From Streptomyces sulfonofaciens (lineage in GTDB: Bacteria; Actinomycetota; Actinomycetes; Streptomycetales; Streptomycetaceae), in contig NZ_BNCD01000021.1 of NCBI RefSeq assembly GCF_014656295.1, forward strand, positions 75,625 to 139,624: a stretch of 64,000 nucleotides of DNA, written 5' to 3'. The translations under genes and the position numbers were made by a program. The notes under the pieces are model-generated. The model saw only the letters and a list, made by a program, of their open reading frames with translations. It was not told where the DNA came from and ran no database searches. Positions 52,991 to 61,970 of this stretch are shown in pieces (the stretch's first letter is position 1; the number at the start of each line of letters is the position of its first letter).

Positions 52991-54196
52991 TCAGCCGACG
53001 GCCGGGGCCGCCTCCGGCTCGCCGGTGCCCTCGGTCGGGCTGCCCGCCCGGTCCGGGGCGCCCTCGGTGGTGGGCCAGCCGCCTTCCGGCGCCTTGGCGA
53101 CCTTCCGCCACCAGGGCTCGGACGGCAGCCCCGCGGCAGTGGGCTCGAAGGGCTCACCCGGCCGCGGCAGCGCCGCACGTGCGCCGGCCGCACGCGCCGC
53201 CGCGAGCGTGCCCTCGCCCGGCTCGGCCCACGGGTGCGGCGCCAGATTGAAGGTGCCCCAGTGGATCGGCAGCATGACACCGGCCGGGTGGCCGCCCTGG
53301 AGGTCGAGGTGCGCCTGCATCCCCTCCTGCGGCGTCATGTGGATGTCGGGCCAGAACTCGCTGTAGGCGCCGATCTGGATCATGGTGGCGTCGAAGGGGC
53401 CCTGTTCGGCGCCGATGTCCCTGAAGCCGGGGAAGTAGCCCGTGTCGCCGCTGTGGTAGATCCGGTGCTCGTCGCCCACGACGGTCCACGACGCCCAGAG
53501 GGCGTGCTGCTGGTTGCGCAGGCCGCGGCCGCAGAAGTGCCGGGCCGGGGTGGCGGTGAGCGTCAGGCCCGCGACCTTGGTGGACTCCTGCCAGTCCAGT
53601 TCCCGCAGCCGGTCCTCGGGCACCCCCCAGCGCTCCAGGTGCGCACCCACCCCGAGCGGCACCGCGAAGACCGTGCCGGTGCCGGCCAGCGCCTTTATTG
53701 TGGGCAGGTCCAGGTGGTCGTAGTGGTCGTGCGAGATCACCACGGCGTCCACCGGGCCCAGCGCGGCCAGCGGCAGCGGCACCGGGTGCAGCCGTTTGGG
53801 GCCGATGAACGAGAACGGTGAGCAGCGATCGCCCCAGACCGGGTCGAAGAGCACCCGGCCTCCGTCGATCTCGGCGAGAACGCTGGAGTGGCCCATCCAC
53901 GTCAGCCGCAGGCCCGACACCGGCGGGGCGGCGAGGGCGGCGGCCGTGCCGTCGTGCACGGGCACCGGGCCGCGGGGCGCGCGGCGGGACCGCTTCTCCT
54001 TGTCGACATAGGTACGCGCCAGCTCCAGGACCGAAGCGGAGGGGCGGGTCCGCGCTCCGACGGGATTGCGGAACGAGCCGTCCGCGAAGTTGGGCGAGCT
54101 GCGGATGCGCTCGAGCCGGGAACCGGCCGGATCCGCGCCGAAGGCGGCGGGCCTCAGCGCGCGTAGCCCGGAGCTCAGGGAACGGGAACCGGTCAC
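52991..54196 (-). CDS. MBL-fold metallohydrolase (UlaG/NAPE-PLD-like)
   Basis: A 401-residue metallo-beta-lactamase-fold hydrolase. The metal motif HDHYDHLD lies near residue 150, with later ligands in PARHFCGRG, HSGDTGYFPG and LPIHWGTF. LTWMGHSSVL opens the domain. This subgroup includes phospholipase D-like enzymes for N-acyl phosphatidylethanolamine, yet the real substrate is open. GTG at 54196 chosen because AGGAGG is five bases upstream. Confidence 0.88.
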   Translation of the reverse strand: MTGSRSLSSGLRALRPAAFGADPAGSRLERIRSSPNFADGSFRNPVGARTRPSASVLELARTYVDKEKRSRRAPRGPVPVHDGTAAALAAPPVSGLRLTWMGHSSVLAEIDGGRVLFDPVWGDRCSPFSFIGPKRLHPVPLPLAALGPVDAVVISHDHYDHLDLPTIKALAGTGTVFAVPLGVGAHLERWGVPEDRLRELDWQESTKVAGLTLTATPARHFCGRGLRNQQHALWASWTVVGDEHRIYHSGDTGYFPGFRDIGAEQGPFDATMIQIGAYSEFWPDIHMTPQEGMQAHLDLQGGHPAGVMLPIHWGTFNLAPHPWAEPGEGTLAAARAAGARAALPRPGEPFEPTAAGLPSEPWWRKVAKAPEGGWPTTEGAPDRAGSPTEGTGEPEAAPAVG

Positions 54197-54494
54197 AGCG
54201 CCTCCTGATCGATCGGAACGGCCCTCGGGGGGAACTCGTCCATTGCGGACCTCCTGTGCGCCGCCGCTCGTCGCCTGCGGCGTCCGCACGGCAGCGGTAC
54301 TTCCATTATGTGTTGCTCGGGTGACAGCGCCTCGGTGCGGAGGTTCCTGTGCCGGGTGAGCGGACACCCGGGGGCGGTGGATGTCCGGCCCGCGTCCCGG
54401 CGGACGCCGCACCGTCCCGGCGGATGTCACATCCACGGCGGCCAGGTCCGTCGTAACGGTGACAACGCACCGTATGCCCAGGAGGTGGACCTTC

Positions 54495-55112
54495 ATGGCC
54501 CGCATATCGCTCACTCCGCGCCGCACCGTCTTCTTCCGCATCATGGAGTGGTACTCGCGGCGCGCCTACGGAAAGGTCCTCGACCCCGGCAAGGCCATGG
54601 CGCACAACCCGCGGGTGCTCTGGAGCCAGCTCCGTTTCGAGCAGTCCCTCGGGAAGTGGAACAGGCTCGATCCGGACCTCAAGACGCTCGCGGAGATGGC
54701 GTCGGCGGCGGCGATCGGCTGCTCCTGGTGCATGGACTTCGGGTACTGGGTCGGCCACGGCAGGGGAATTGCTCCCGAGAAGCTTCGCTCGGTGCCGGTG
54801 TGGCGGGACAGCGAGGCGTACTCGCCGCTGGAGCGCGACGTCATGGCCTACGCGGAGGCCGTGAGCGCCACGCCGCCGCAGGTGACGGACGAGCTGGCGG
54901 ACCGGCTGCGCGGGCGGCTCGGCGAGCCGGCGTTCGTCGAGCTCACGGCGATGGTCGCGGTGGAGAACCTGCGCTCGCGGACGAACGCGGCGCTCGGGCT
55001 GACCAGCCAGGGCTTCAAGGACACCTGCGACCTGCGGGACCGCGCCGCGGGCGCAGGCGCAGCCGCGGGCGGCGGCCCGTCCGCGGGCTCCGGGCGGGGC
55101 ACCGCCGGATGA
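54495..55112 (+). CDS. Carboxymuconolactone decarboxylase/AhpD-like protein
   Basis: A 205-residue helical protein of the CMD/AhpD superfamily. The redox-type motif IGCSWCMDFGYWVGHG near residue 75 has the CxxC pair and a following His. A strong Shine-Dalgarno AGGAGGT precedes the ATG. The C-terminal 20 residues are Gly/Ala-rich. These proteins often act in peroxide or antioxidant defence. Divergent from the MBL-fold gene. Confidence 0.86.
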   Translation: MARISLTPRRTVFFRIMEWYSRRAYGKVLDPGKAMAHNPRVLWSQLRFEQSLGKWNRLDPDLKTLAEMASAAAIGCSWCMDFGYWVGHGRGIAPEKLRSVPVWRDSEAYSPLERDVMAYAEAVSATPPQVTDELADRLRGRLGEPAFVELTAMVAVENLRSRTNAALGLTSQGFKDTCDLRDRAAGAGAAAGGGPSAGSGRGTAG

Positions 55113-55209
55113 CCGCGGTCCCGACCCCGCGCTCCCCGGGCCAGGTCCCGCCCCGCGGTTCCCGCCCGTCCCGACCCGGGGCGGCGGGGGCGCGGGCTCG
55201 GCTACCTGG

Positions 55210-55236
55210 GGTCACCGCCAAGCAACTAGGGTGACC
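55210..55236. promoter_or_regulatory. Inverted repeat before the TetR gene
   Basis: GGTCACC and GGTGACC are perfect arms separated by 13 bp, ending two bases before the GTG start of the TetR gene. Likely autoregulatory operator. Confidence 0.45.
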
Positions 55237-55238
55237 GG

Positions 55239-55865
55239 GTGGCGAGAGAGCGGTTGAGTGTGGCGGAGCGGCGCCAGGAGCTGCTGTGCGCCACCGTGGA
55301 GCAGATCGAGGCGCGCGGGGTGGACTCCGTGCGCATCGGTGACATCGCCGCGGCCCTCGGTGTCAGCAACGCACTCGTGCTGTACCACTTCTCGACCAAG
55401 GAGAAGCTGGTCGCCGCGGCGTTCGCGCACGCGGCGGAGCGGGACCTGGAACGGCTCGGCAGGCTGATGCGGCGGCGCACCACCGCGGTGCGGCGGCTGC
55501 GGGCAGCGGTGCGCTGGTACGCGCCGATCCGGCCCGCCGATGGCTGGCGGCTGTGGATCGAGGCGTGGGCGGCGGCGCTGCGCGAGCCCGCCCTGCGGGC
55601 CGTGGCCCGGGACCTGGACCGGCAGTGGAAGGCCGCCCTGACGGAGGTGATCGCCCAGGGCGTGGCGGCGGGCGAGTTCCGCTGCCCGGACCCCACGATC
55701 GCCGCGCAGCGGCTGACGGCCCTGCTGGACGGTCTCGCCGTGCAGGTGACGGCCTACGGCGGCGCGCTGTCGCAGGCGCGGGTGCGCCAGTGGGCGGACG
55801 AGGCCCTCGCCAGGGAGCTGGACCTGGACCGCACGGCGCTCACGGCCGCGGCCGCCAGGCGCTGA
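55239..55865 (+). CDS. TetR-family regulator (BetI-like C-terminal domain)
   Basis: A 208-residue repressor. The helix-turn-helix DIAAALGVSNALVLYHFSTKEKL lies near residues 35-57. The ligand domain has the DGWRLWIEAWAAALREP segment of the TetR_C_6/BetI type. GTG start lies directly after an inverted repeat. No divergent target is adjacent; its target could be the AhpD-like gene 126 bp upstream on the same strand. Confidence 0.88.
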   Translation: MARERLSVAERRQELLCATVEQIEARGVDSVRIGDIAAALGVSNALVLYHFSTKEKLVAAAFAHAAERDLERLGRLMRRRTTAVRRLRAAVRWYAPIRPADGWRLWIEAWAAALREPALRAVARDLDRQWKAALTEVIAQGVAAGEFRCPDPTIAAQRLTALLDGLAVQVTAYGGALSQARVRQWADEALARELDLDRTALTAAAARR

Positions 55866-56112
55866 GCCGCCGGACCGGGGCCGGGCCCGTGCCGCCGGCC
55901 CCGTGCGCCCGGCCCCGGTCCGGCGCAGGCCGCCACCCGAGCGCCCGCGGCGCACGCCGCCGTCCCGCTGCGCGCCCGCCCCGCTCGCCCGTCGCGTGTC
56001 CGCATACCCTCCGCCGCCCGCCGCCGCCCCTCTGTCCCGGGCCGTCGTCCGGGACCGCGCAGCCGTCGTCCGCGCCCGCGCCGTCCCCGTCCGGTACCGC
56101 CCCGCAGGTCGC

Positions 56113-56916
56113 CTACGGAAGCGGCAGCAGGTCCGGCCGCTTCGCCCTCGCGTGGTCTCCCGACGACTCGCCGCGCAGGCGGCGCCCTATCCACGGCACC
56201 AGGTACTCGCGCGCCCAGTGGAGGTCGTCGCGGCGCAGTTCGATGACGCCGCGCGGCGGCTGCGGGGGCCAGGGCCGGTCCGGGTCGCCCGGCACCTCCA
56301 GGCCGAGGATCTGGCCCGCCCGCAGCGCCACCCGGACATGGCCCTCGGTCGACAGGTGCAGCCGGTCGTCGACCCAGGCCCGCCGGTCCTGGACGGACTT
56401 GAACGACCACAGGTCGAGGACGGGGCATCCGTACCGGTCGGCTATGGCGCGGACATGGCCGTTGTAGGTGGCGATCTTGCCGCGCAGCCGGCGCAGGACG
56501 GGCACGCCCCGGGTGTCGAACCCGGTGGTCACCATGACCGTGCCGACCGCGGAGGCCAGCTCGGCGACGGCCTTCTCGAAGCGCTCGGCGACGTCGTCCG
56601 GGTCGGTGCCGGGGCGGATGATGTCGTTGCCGCCCGCGCAGAAGGTCACGAGGTCGGGGGCGAGTTCCCTGGCCCGCGGAACCTGGTCCGCGACGATCTG
56701 GTCCAGGAGCTTGCCGCGCACGGCGAGATTGGCGTACCGAAGGCCGTGTCCCGGCACACGCTCGTCGAGCATGACCGCCAGCCGGTCGGCCCAGCCGATG
56801 AAGCGGCCGCCGGGTCCCGGGTCCCCCACGCCCTCGGTGAAGCTGTCGCCGAGGGCCGCGTAGGAGCGGATCACCCCGGTACCGGAAGGTCTGAAAGATG
56901 TCGACGTCTCTGCCAC
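56113..56916 (-). CDS. SGNH/GDSL-family hydrolase
   Basis: A 267-residue esterase-type hydrolase. Block I AALGDSFTEG carries the nucleophile Ser near residue 25, block III is AGGNDI and block V DRLHLSTEGH carries the Asp and His. No signal peptide, so it is probably cytoplasmic. GTG start with GGAGGATG upstream. Substrate unknown. Confidence 0.9.
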   Translation of the reverse strand: MAETSTSFRPSGTGVIRSYAALGDSFTEGVGDPGPGGRFIGWADRLAVMLDERVPGHGLRYANLAVRGKLLDQIVADQVPRARELAPDLVTFCAGGNDIIRPGTDPDDVAERFEKAVAELASAVGTVMVTTGFDTRGVPVLRRLRGKIATYNGHVRAIADRYGCPVLDLWSFKSVQDRRAWVDDRLHLSTEGHVRVALRAGQILGLEVPGDPDRPWPPQPPRGVIELRRDDLHWAREYLVPWIGRRLRGESSGDHARAKRPDLLPLP

Positions 56917-57069
56917 GTCGCATCATCCTCCGCCTCGTCCCCCGACCTACGCGACCGTAGCCAGGGGTTGACGGCAGGTGAGATGCGCCACCGTGCCGTA
57001 CGCCCCGGCCGCGGCCCGCGAGCACCGGACGCGACACGGCCGACGGCAGACGGCCGGTCGGGGCAAACA

Positions 57070-57097
57070 GGCAACGGGCAACGGGCAACGGGCAACG
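57070..57097. repeat. Four copies of the 7-bp unit ggcaacg
   Basis: Exact tandem array directly left of the M23 peptidase terminator. Comparable in period to the 7-bp array at 9144-9175. Confidence 0.9.
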
Positions 57098-57104
57098 AAG
57101 AGCA

Positions 57105-57141
57105 GAGCAGGGGCCCACCGTCCCCTGGTGGGCCCCTGCTC
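57105..57141 (-). terminator. Terminator of the M23 peptidase gene
   Basis: A perfect 15-bp stem (GAGCAGGGGCCCACC with GGTGGGCCCCTGCTC) and 7-base loop, about 90 bases past the peptidase stop. Confidence 0.82.
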
Positions 57142-57229
57142 GGGGAGTCCGCAGTCATGGAGTCCGCGGACCCGGGGACCACGCGGGGCCCCGGGGTTCT
57201 TCCGGTCCCGGACGTCCCGGGACCGCCGG

Positions 57230-58072
57230 TCAGACGTTGACGCCGTGCGAGCGCAAGTACGCCACCGGGTCTATGTCGGAGCCGTAGTCGGGCGTCGTGC
57301 GGATCTCGAAGTGCAGGTGCGGTCCCGTCACGTTGCCCGTCGCGCCGGAGATGCCGATCTCCTGCCCCTCCTTCACCGTCTGCCCCGCCGTGACCTTCAG
57401 CGCCGACATGTGCGCGTACTGGGAGTACTTGCCGTCGCTGTGCTTGATCACGACCTGGTTGCCGTAGGCGCCGCCCCAGCCCGCGGTGACGACGGTGCCG
57501 TCGGCCACGGCGTGCACGGAGGTACCGGTCGGCACGATGAAGTCCTGACCGGTGTGGTAGCCGCTGGACCACATGCTGCCCGCCTGGTGCCACGGCGTGC
57601 CCAGCGTCGCGCCCTCGACCGGCAGCGTGTAGCCGGAGCCGGTGCTCGGGGCGGCTGCGTCGGTGGCCTTGCCGGCGGAGGACTGGGCGGCGGGAGCCTT
57701 GGCACCGGACGCCCTGCCGTCCGCCGCGGCGGCGGACGCGCCGCCGAGCACCAGCTTCTGGCCGGGGTGGATCAGCGCCGGGTCGTCGCCGATGACCTTG
57801 TGGTTGATGCGGTACAGGTGCTTCCAGCCGCCGCGCACGTGCTTCTCGTGAGCGATCTTGGACAGGGTGTCGTGCGGCTTGACCGTGTACGTGCCGTGCG
57901 CGTGCTTCTTGGCGTCCGCCTGCTGCGTGTGGGCGGCCACCGGGGCGGCCGCGTGGGCGCCGGTGGCGGCCATCAGGGGCAGTGCGAGCGCGGCGCTGCC
58001 GGTTCCTGCGACGGCGAGCTTGCGGGTCAGACGCTGGGACTTGGGACGACGGTGCTTACCCTTCGCGGGCAT
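57230..58072 (-). CDS. Secreted LysM-M23 peptidoglycan endopeptidase
   Basis: A 280-residue cell-wall hydrolase. A signal peptide ends near AHA-A (residue 42). A LysM domain (YTVKPHDTLSKIAHE, about 62-108) binds peptidoglycan. After a Ser/Ala linker comes an M23 domain with YHTGQDFIVP (first His and Asp) and GPHLHFEI (HxH), the lysostaphin-type zinc ligands. GAGAGGAA precedes the ATG. A ydaO-type riboswitch fills the leader, so c-di-AMP should control expression, as is known for streptomycete cell-wall hydrolases. Confidence 0.93.
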   Translation of the reverse strand: MPAKGKHRRPKSQRLTRKLAVAGTGSAALALPLMAATGAHAAAPVAAHTQQADAKKHAHGTYTVKPHDTLSKIAHEKHVRGGWKHLYRINHKVIGDDPALIHPGQKLVLGGASAAAADGRASGAKAPAAQSSAGKATDAAAPSTGSGYTLPVEGATLGTPWHQAGSMWSSGYHTGQDFIVPTGTSVHAVADGTVVTAGWGGAYGNQVVIKHSDGKYSQYAHMSALKVTAGQTVKEGQEIGISGATGNVTGPHLHFEIRTTPDYGSDIDPVAYLRSHGVNV

Positions 58073-58082
58073 GGGACATTCC

Positions 58083-58262
58083 TCTCCGGCGCCTACGAGG
58101 TGAGCTGTCGGGTTCGGACTGGAGATGCCCGGCCGCGCTGTGCGGCTTCACCCCTAGCCGTTCCGGAACTCCCGGACCGGCGAACTGCGTGCGGTTCCCC
58201 CGCTCCTGCCAGGCATGGGTGGGTGTGCGGTTCCCGGGCGGTGGCAGGACTCGGCGTCCGCC
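58083..58262 (-). ncRNA. ydaO-type c-di-AMP riboswitch
   Basis: On the minus strand the leader contains GGGGGAACCGCA, AGGGGTGAAGCCGC, and the conserved 3' part CCGAACCCGACAGCT-CACCTCGTAGGCG before the ribosome site. These are the hallmark blocks of the ydaO-yuaA motif, which binds cyclic di-AMP and turns off cell-wall hydrolase genes. The 5' limit is approximate. Confidence 0.85.
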
Positions 58263-58275
58263 CGGAGTGAGCGTG

Positions 58276-58305
58276 ACGCTAAGCGAACCGGATCGGCGAC
58301 CACAA
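58276..58305 (-). promoter_or_regulatory. Possible promoter of the riboswitch-M23 transcript
   Basis: TTGTGG (58300-58305) and TAGCGT (58276-58281) with 18-bp spacing lie just upstream of the riboswitch. The match is moderate. Confidence 0.4.
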
Positions 58306-58710
58306 GCGGCCATCTGCCGCGATGGGCCGGTGTGGACCGGTTTCCTAGATCCATCGCACGGTTCGCGGTGACGCTCCGTGGCGCGATGATCTCCACCGGG
58401 CTCCCAACAGGCGTCAACCGGTGGGGAGTCGGCCCACCGCTGCCGGCCACCCACCGTCACGATTATGATCCTGCTCACGACCGTCAGGGCCAGACAGCCC
58501 CATTCTCGGGCCAGTTCGACAAATACCTCTGATATCCACAGACACCCCATCAACGGACATACAGGCGAATCCGCTCGGGCATCACCAGGTGGCCCACTGC
58601 GCGTTCGGCGGGGAAGATCGGCTCTCTCGATCGTGGCGGACCCGTGCCGTATCGTCGGCAGCGCGCCCTGCCGGCGAGCAGCGCCGGCGGTACGACCGGG
58701 AGGAGCACCC

Positions 58711-59508
58711 GTGACGCAGCAGGTCCCGTCGACCGAGCCCGAGCTGTCCGGTGTGCGCAATTTCCGCGACGTGGGAGGGCTGCCGACCGTCGACGGCCGG
58801 CGCGTGGCGTACGGGCGGTTGTTCCGCAGCGGCCACCTGGCGCATGCCACCGAGGACGACGCGCGCTTCCTGGCCTCGCTGGGCCTGTCCACGATCTTCG
58901 ACTTCCGCAATGCCGCCGACCGCGAGCTGGAGGGCCTCGACGTACCGCTGGACGGGGTGCGCAACGTGAGCATCCCGCTGACGGACCCCGCGCACGGCGC
59001 CGAGTTCTGGACGATGGTCCGCGAGGGCAGCCTGGACGAGCTGCGCGGCCTGCTGGCCGGCGGCAGGGCCGCGGGCCGGATGCTCGCCTCGTACCGCATG
59101 ATCGTCAGGACCCGCACCCAGGACCACGGCCGGGTGCTGCGCGCCCTGGCGGACGGCAGCGTGCCCGCGCTGATGCACTGTGCGGCGGGCAAGGACCGCG
59201 CCGGTCTGTCGATCGCGGTGACCCTGCTGGCACTGGGGGTGGAGCGGGACGCGATCGAGGCGGACTACCTGAAGTCGAACGCCGCGCACCGCCGTTACAA
59301 GGTGCACCGCAGCAGTTCCTCGCCGGACGCGATGTCCCCCGAGGTCATGGAGCTGCTCAGCCCGCTCTTCGACGCCCGCGCCGAGTACCTGGCGGCCGCC
59401 TTCGACGAGATGGAGAAGAACTGGGGCAGCGTGGAGCGCTACCTCGCGGACGGTCTGGGCGTCACCCCCGAACTGCGCGAGAGCCTCCGGGCGAAGCTGC
59501 TCGACTGA
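58711..59508 (+). CDS. Tyrosine-protein phosphatase (Y_phosphatase3 type)
   Basis: A 265-residue phosphatase. The catalytic P-loop HCAAGKDRAG has Cys157 and Arg163 (CX5R). The N-terminal signature VRNFRDVGGLPTVDGRRV and the DFRNAADREL segment are typical of the family, which includes dual-specificity and phosphoinositide phosphatases such as MptpB. GTG start with GGGAGGAG. No signal peptide is seen, so it acts in the cytoplasm or is exported by other means. Confidence 0.9.
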   Translation: MTQQVPSTEPELSGVRNFRDVGGLPTVDGRRVAYGRLFRSGHLAHATEDDARFLASLGLSTIFDFRNAADRELEGLDVPLDGVRNVSIPLTDPAHGAEFWTMVREGSLDELRGLLAGGRAAGRMLASYRMIVRTRTQDHGRVLRALADGSVPALMHCAAGKDRAGLSIAVTLLALGVERDAIEADYLKSNAAHRRYKVHRSSSSPDAMSPEVMELLSPLFDARAEYLAAAFDEMEKNWGSVERYLADGLGVTPELRESLRAKLLD

Positions 59509-59664
59509 TCCTGCCCACGCGAGCCCGCCCGTCCCCGGCCCGGGCCCGGGCGGAGCCCCCCGTTCCCGCCTCCGCGCAGCCGCCCGGCCGGGCCCGGGCG
59601 GGGTAACCGCCCGCCCGAGTCCACCCGAGTCCACCGCGCGGCCCTACGGAGACCCTCAAAGGAT

Positions 59665-59699
59665 TTGCCTTGGAGGCAAAGAACTTGCCTCCAAGGCAC
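59665..59699. promoter_or_regulatory. Doubled palindromic operator before the XRE-cupin gene
   Basis: Two 15-bp palindromes, TTGCCTTGGAGGCAA (59665-59679) and TTGCCTCCAAGGCAC (59685-59699), lie 20 bp apart centre to centre. Together they form a 33-bp perfect inverted repeat with 14-bp arms and 5-base centre. The spacing of two helical turns suits two repressor dimers on one DNA face. Confidence 0.75.
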
Positions 59700-59721
59700 C
59701 CCGTCTGGCTCCATCAGGGGT

Positions 59722-60339
59722 ATGAGTCCCGCCGACGAGACGATGCCCTCCGTCGCGGTGCGGCTGCGAGAGCTGCGCCGCCGCGCGGGCCTGACCCTGG
59801 AGGCCGCGGCCCGGACGGCCGGTCTCTCCCCGGCCCACCTGTCACGGCTGGAGACCGGACGGCGCCAGCCCTCGCTGCCCCTGCTGCTCACCCTCGCGCG
59901 CTCCTACGGCACCACCGTCTCGGAGCTGCTCGGCGAGACGGCACCGGGGCCCGGCGCCGTCGTCCGCGGTGCCGAGGCCGGTCCGCGCCGCACCGGGGGC
60001 TGGACCTACTGGCAGGCCGGCGCGCCCGGTCGCGGGATGCAGGCGCTGCGCCTGCGCATCCCGCACGGCTCCCAGGGCGACATCGTCCGGGTGCACCCGG
60101 GTGAGGAGTGGCTGTACGCGCTCCAGGGCCGGTTGCGGCTGCGCCTCGGCGACACCGAGCACGTACTGGCGCCCGGGGACAGCGCCCACTTCGACTCGCT
60201 CACACCACACCGACTGGCCGCCGCGGACCCGGGCGGGGCGGAACTGCTCTTCGTCCACACACTGCTGCAGAGCCCGGCCGAGGCGCTGTGCCTCGGTGAC
60301 ACGGCCGGCGGCCGACATCCAGGAGGCGGACATGCCTGA
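59722..60339 (+). CDS. XRE-family regulator with C-terminal cupin
   Basis: A 205-residue regulator. The helix-turn-helix (LRRRAGLTLEAAARTAGLSP and HLSRLETGRRQPSL, about 15-50) is followed by a cupin domain near 105-180 with GEEWLYALQGRLRL and PGDSAHFDSLTPHRL. Cupin residues could bind a small ligand or metal. ATG at 59722 with AGGGG close upstream; a further ATG 21 bases on is possible. It probably binds the doubled operator just upstream and controls itself and the small gene that overlaps its end. Confidence 0.9.
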   Translation: MSPADETMPSVAVRLRELRRRAGLTLEAAARTAGLSPAHLSRLETGRRQPSLPLLLTLARSYGTTVSELLGETAPGPGAVVRGAEAGPRRTGGWTYWQAGAPGRGMQALRLRIPHGSQGDIVRVHPGEEWLYALQGRLRLRLGDTEHVLAPGDSAHFDSLTPHRLAAADPGGAELLFVHTLLQSPAEALCLGDTAGGRHPGGGHA

Positions 60340-60499
60340 CCGCGAACGGGACGCCACGGGCTCCCTCGTCGACCCGACCCACCCGATCGAGGACCGCATC
60401 CCCCGGGGGATCTGGGTGCGCGTGCTGATCTACGTGTGCGCCGGGCACATCCTGGCGGCCTTCCTCTTCCTCCTCTTCACCATCGGCGGCAAGGGCTGA
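60332..60499 (+). CDS. DUF6126-type small membrane protein
   Basis: A 55-residue protein with a hydrophilic N-terminus containing the motif YxDRIPRG-like EDRIPRGIWVR and one membrane helix (VLIYVCAGHILAAFLFLLF). AGGAGGCGGAC is an excellent ribosome site. Its ATG lies within the last eight bases of the XRE-cupin gene, so the pair is translationally coupled. Function unknown; the recurrent pairing with XRE-cupin regulators in streptomycetes suggests a joint role. Confidence 0.85.
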   Translation: MPDRERDATGSLVDPTHPIEDRIPRGIWVRVLIYVCAGHILAAFLFLLFTIGGKG

Positions 60500-60527
60500 C
60501 GGCCACCCGGGCGGGCGGCCGCCACCG

Positions 60528-61970
60528 CTACCGGTTGGCCATGGCCTGCTTGACGAGCGTCCTGCCGAAGTCCCACATGAGCCCGCCGCCGCTGTGCGCG
60601 TCGTCCATCACGGCGGTGAAGGCGGTCACGAAGCGGTCCACCTCCTCCTCCCCCACGATCAGCGGGGGGATCAGCTTGATGACCTCCAGGTGGTCACCGG
60701 AGACCTGGGTGAGGATCCGGTGCCTCTGCAGCAGCGGCACCACGACCATCTGGGCGAAGAGGCCCTTGCGGGCCGCCTGGAGCATCGTCCAGCGGCTGCG
60801 CAGCTTCAGGGAGGTGGGCCTGCCGAACTCGATACCGACCATCAGGCCCCGGCCCCGCACGTCGCTGAGCAGCTCGTAGCGGTCGACGAGCGCGCCGAGG
60901 CGGGACTTCAGCAGGTCACCGGTGGCCCTGGCGTTCGCGACGACCTGCTCGTCCTCCATCACCGTGAGCACCGCGAGCCCGGCCGCCATGGCCTGGGCGT
61001 TGGCCCCGAAGCTCGCCGAGTGGACCAGCACGCGGTCCATCGACGAGTAGACCTTCCTGAAGATCCACTCCTTGCCGAGCGTGGCGCTGACCGGCACGTA
61101 GCCGCCGGAGAGCGCCTTGGCCACGCACACCAGGTCCGGTTCCACGCCGTCCTCGTGCTGATAGGCGTAGAAGTCCCCGGTACGGCCGAGACCGGTCTGC
61201 ACCTCGTCGGCGATGAGCAGTGCCTTGTGCCGGTGCAGCAGCTCCTGGGCGGCCCTGAGGTAGCCCGGCGGTGTCTCGTGCACGCCCTTGCCCTGGATCG
61301 GCTCCACGATCAGGGCGGCGACGTCTCCCTTCCTGAGCTCCTTCGCCAGTGCGTCGAGATCACCCAGCGGTATCGGCGTGTCGGGCAGCAGGGGTGCGAA
61401 CCCGTCGCGGAAGCCGCTCTCGCCGTTGACCGACAGGGAGCCCGTGGTGAGCCCGTGGAAGGCGTGCGTGCAGTACAGCACCCTGGGCCTGCCGGTGGCG
61501 TAGCGGGCGAACTTCAGCGCGGTCTCGACGGCCTCCGTACCGCTGTTGCCGAAGAACACCCGCTCCAGGTGGGGGCTGTGGGTGAGCAGCTTCTCGGCCA
61601 GCAGCCCGGGCAGCGGCTGGCAGTCGAAGCGGGTCAGGTCGGCGAGCGAGGCGTCGAGCACGTCGTGCAGGGCCTTGCGGACGACGGGGTGGTGGCGGCC
61701 CAGGCCCATCACGCCGAACCCGGCGAGCATGTCCAGGTAGTCGTTGCCGTCGGTGTCCCAGAAGTACGCGCCCTCGGCCCGCTCGTAGACCTTGTCGAAG
61801 CCGATGGTGTGGAGCATCCGCGGCAGTTGGTGGTTGAGGTAGCGGGCATGCAGGTCGTAGCGTTCGGCGCCGCGCTCGGCGAGGAGCCTGCCGAGGTCGA
61901 ACGACTCGCCGCCGCCGGTCCGCCCGGGTGCGCGGTCGTCGGTCTCGTGGGCCGGTGGTGGGGTGGTCAT
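60528..61970 (-). CDS. hpnO: Class III aminotransferase of hopanoid biosynthesis (HpnO)
   Basis: A 480-residue PLP-dependent aminotransferase. The PLP lysine lies in CVAKALSGGY, the Asp in LLIADEVQTGLGRTG, and the phosphate-binding part in FFGNSGTEAVETALK. In hopanoid clusters this enzyme makes aminobacteriohopanetriol from the ribosyl or aldehyde precursor. The ATG overlaps the dxs stop (ATGA). Linkage to dxs and ispG is the standard order of streptomycete hopanoid loci, which supports the assignment. Confidence 0.88.
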   Translation of the reverse strand: MTTPPPAHETDDRAPGRTGGGESFDLGRLLAERGAERYDLHARYLNHQLPRMLHTIGFDKVYERAEGAYFWDTDGNDYLDMLAGFGVMGLGRHHPVVRKALHDVLDASLADLTRFDCQPLPGLLAEKLLTHSPHLERVFFGNSGTEAVETALKFARYATGRPRVLYCTHAFHGLTTGSLSVNGESGFRDGFAPLLPDTPIPLGDLDALAKELRKGDVAALIVEPIQGKGVHETPPGYLRAAQELLHRHKALLIADEVQTGLGRTGDFYAYQHEDGVEPDLVCVAKALSGGYVPVSATLGKEWIFRKVYSSMDRVLVHSASFGANAQAMAAGLAVLTVMEDEQVVANARATGDLLKSRLGALVDRYELLSDVRGRGLMVGIEFGRPTSLKLRSRWTMLQAARKGLFAQMVVVPLLQRHRILTQVSGDHLEVIKLIPPLIVGEEEVDRFVTAFTAVMDDAHSGGGLMWDFGRTLVKQAMANR

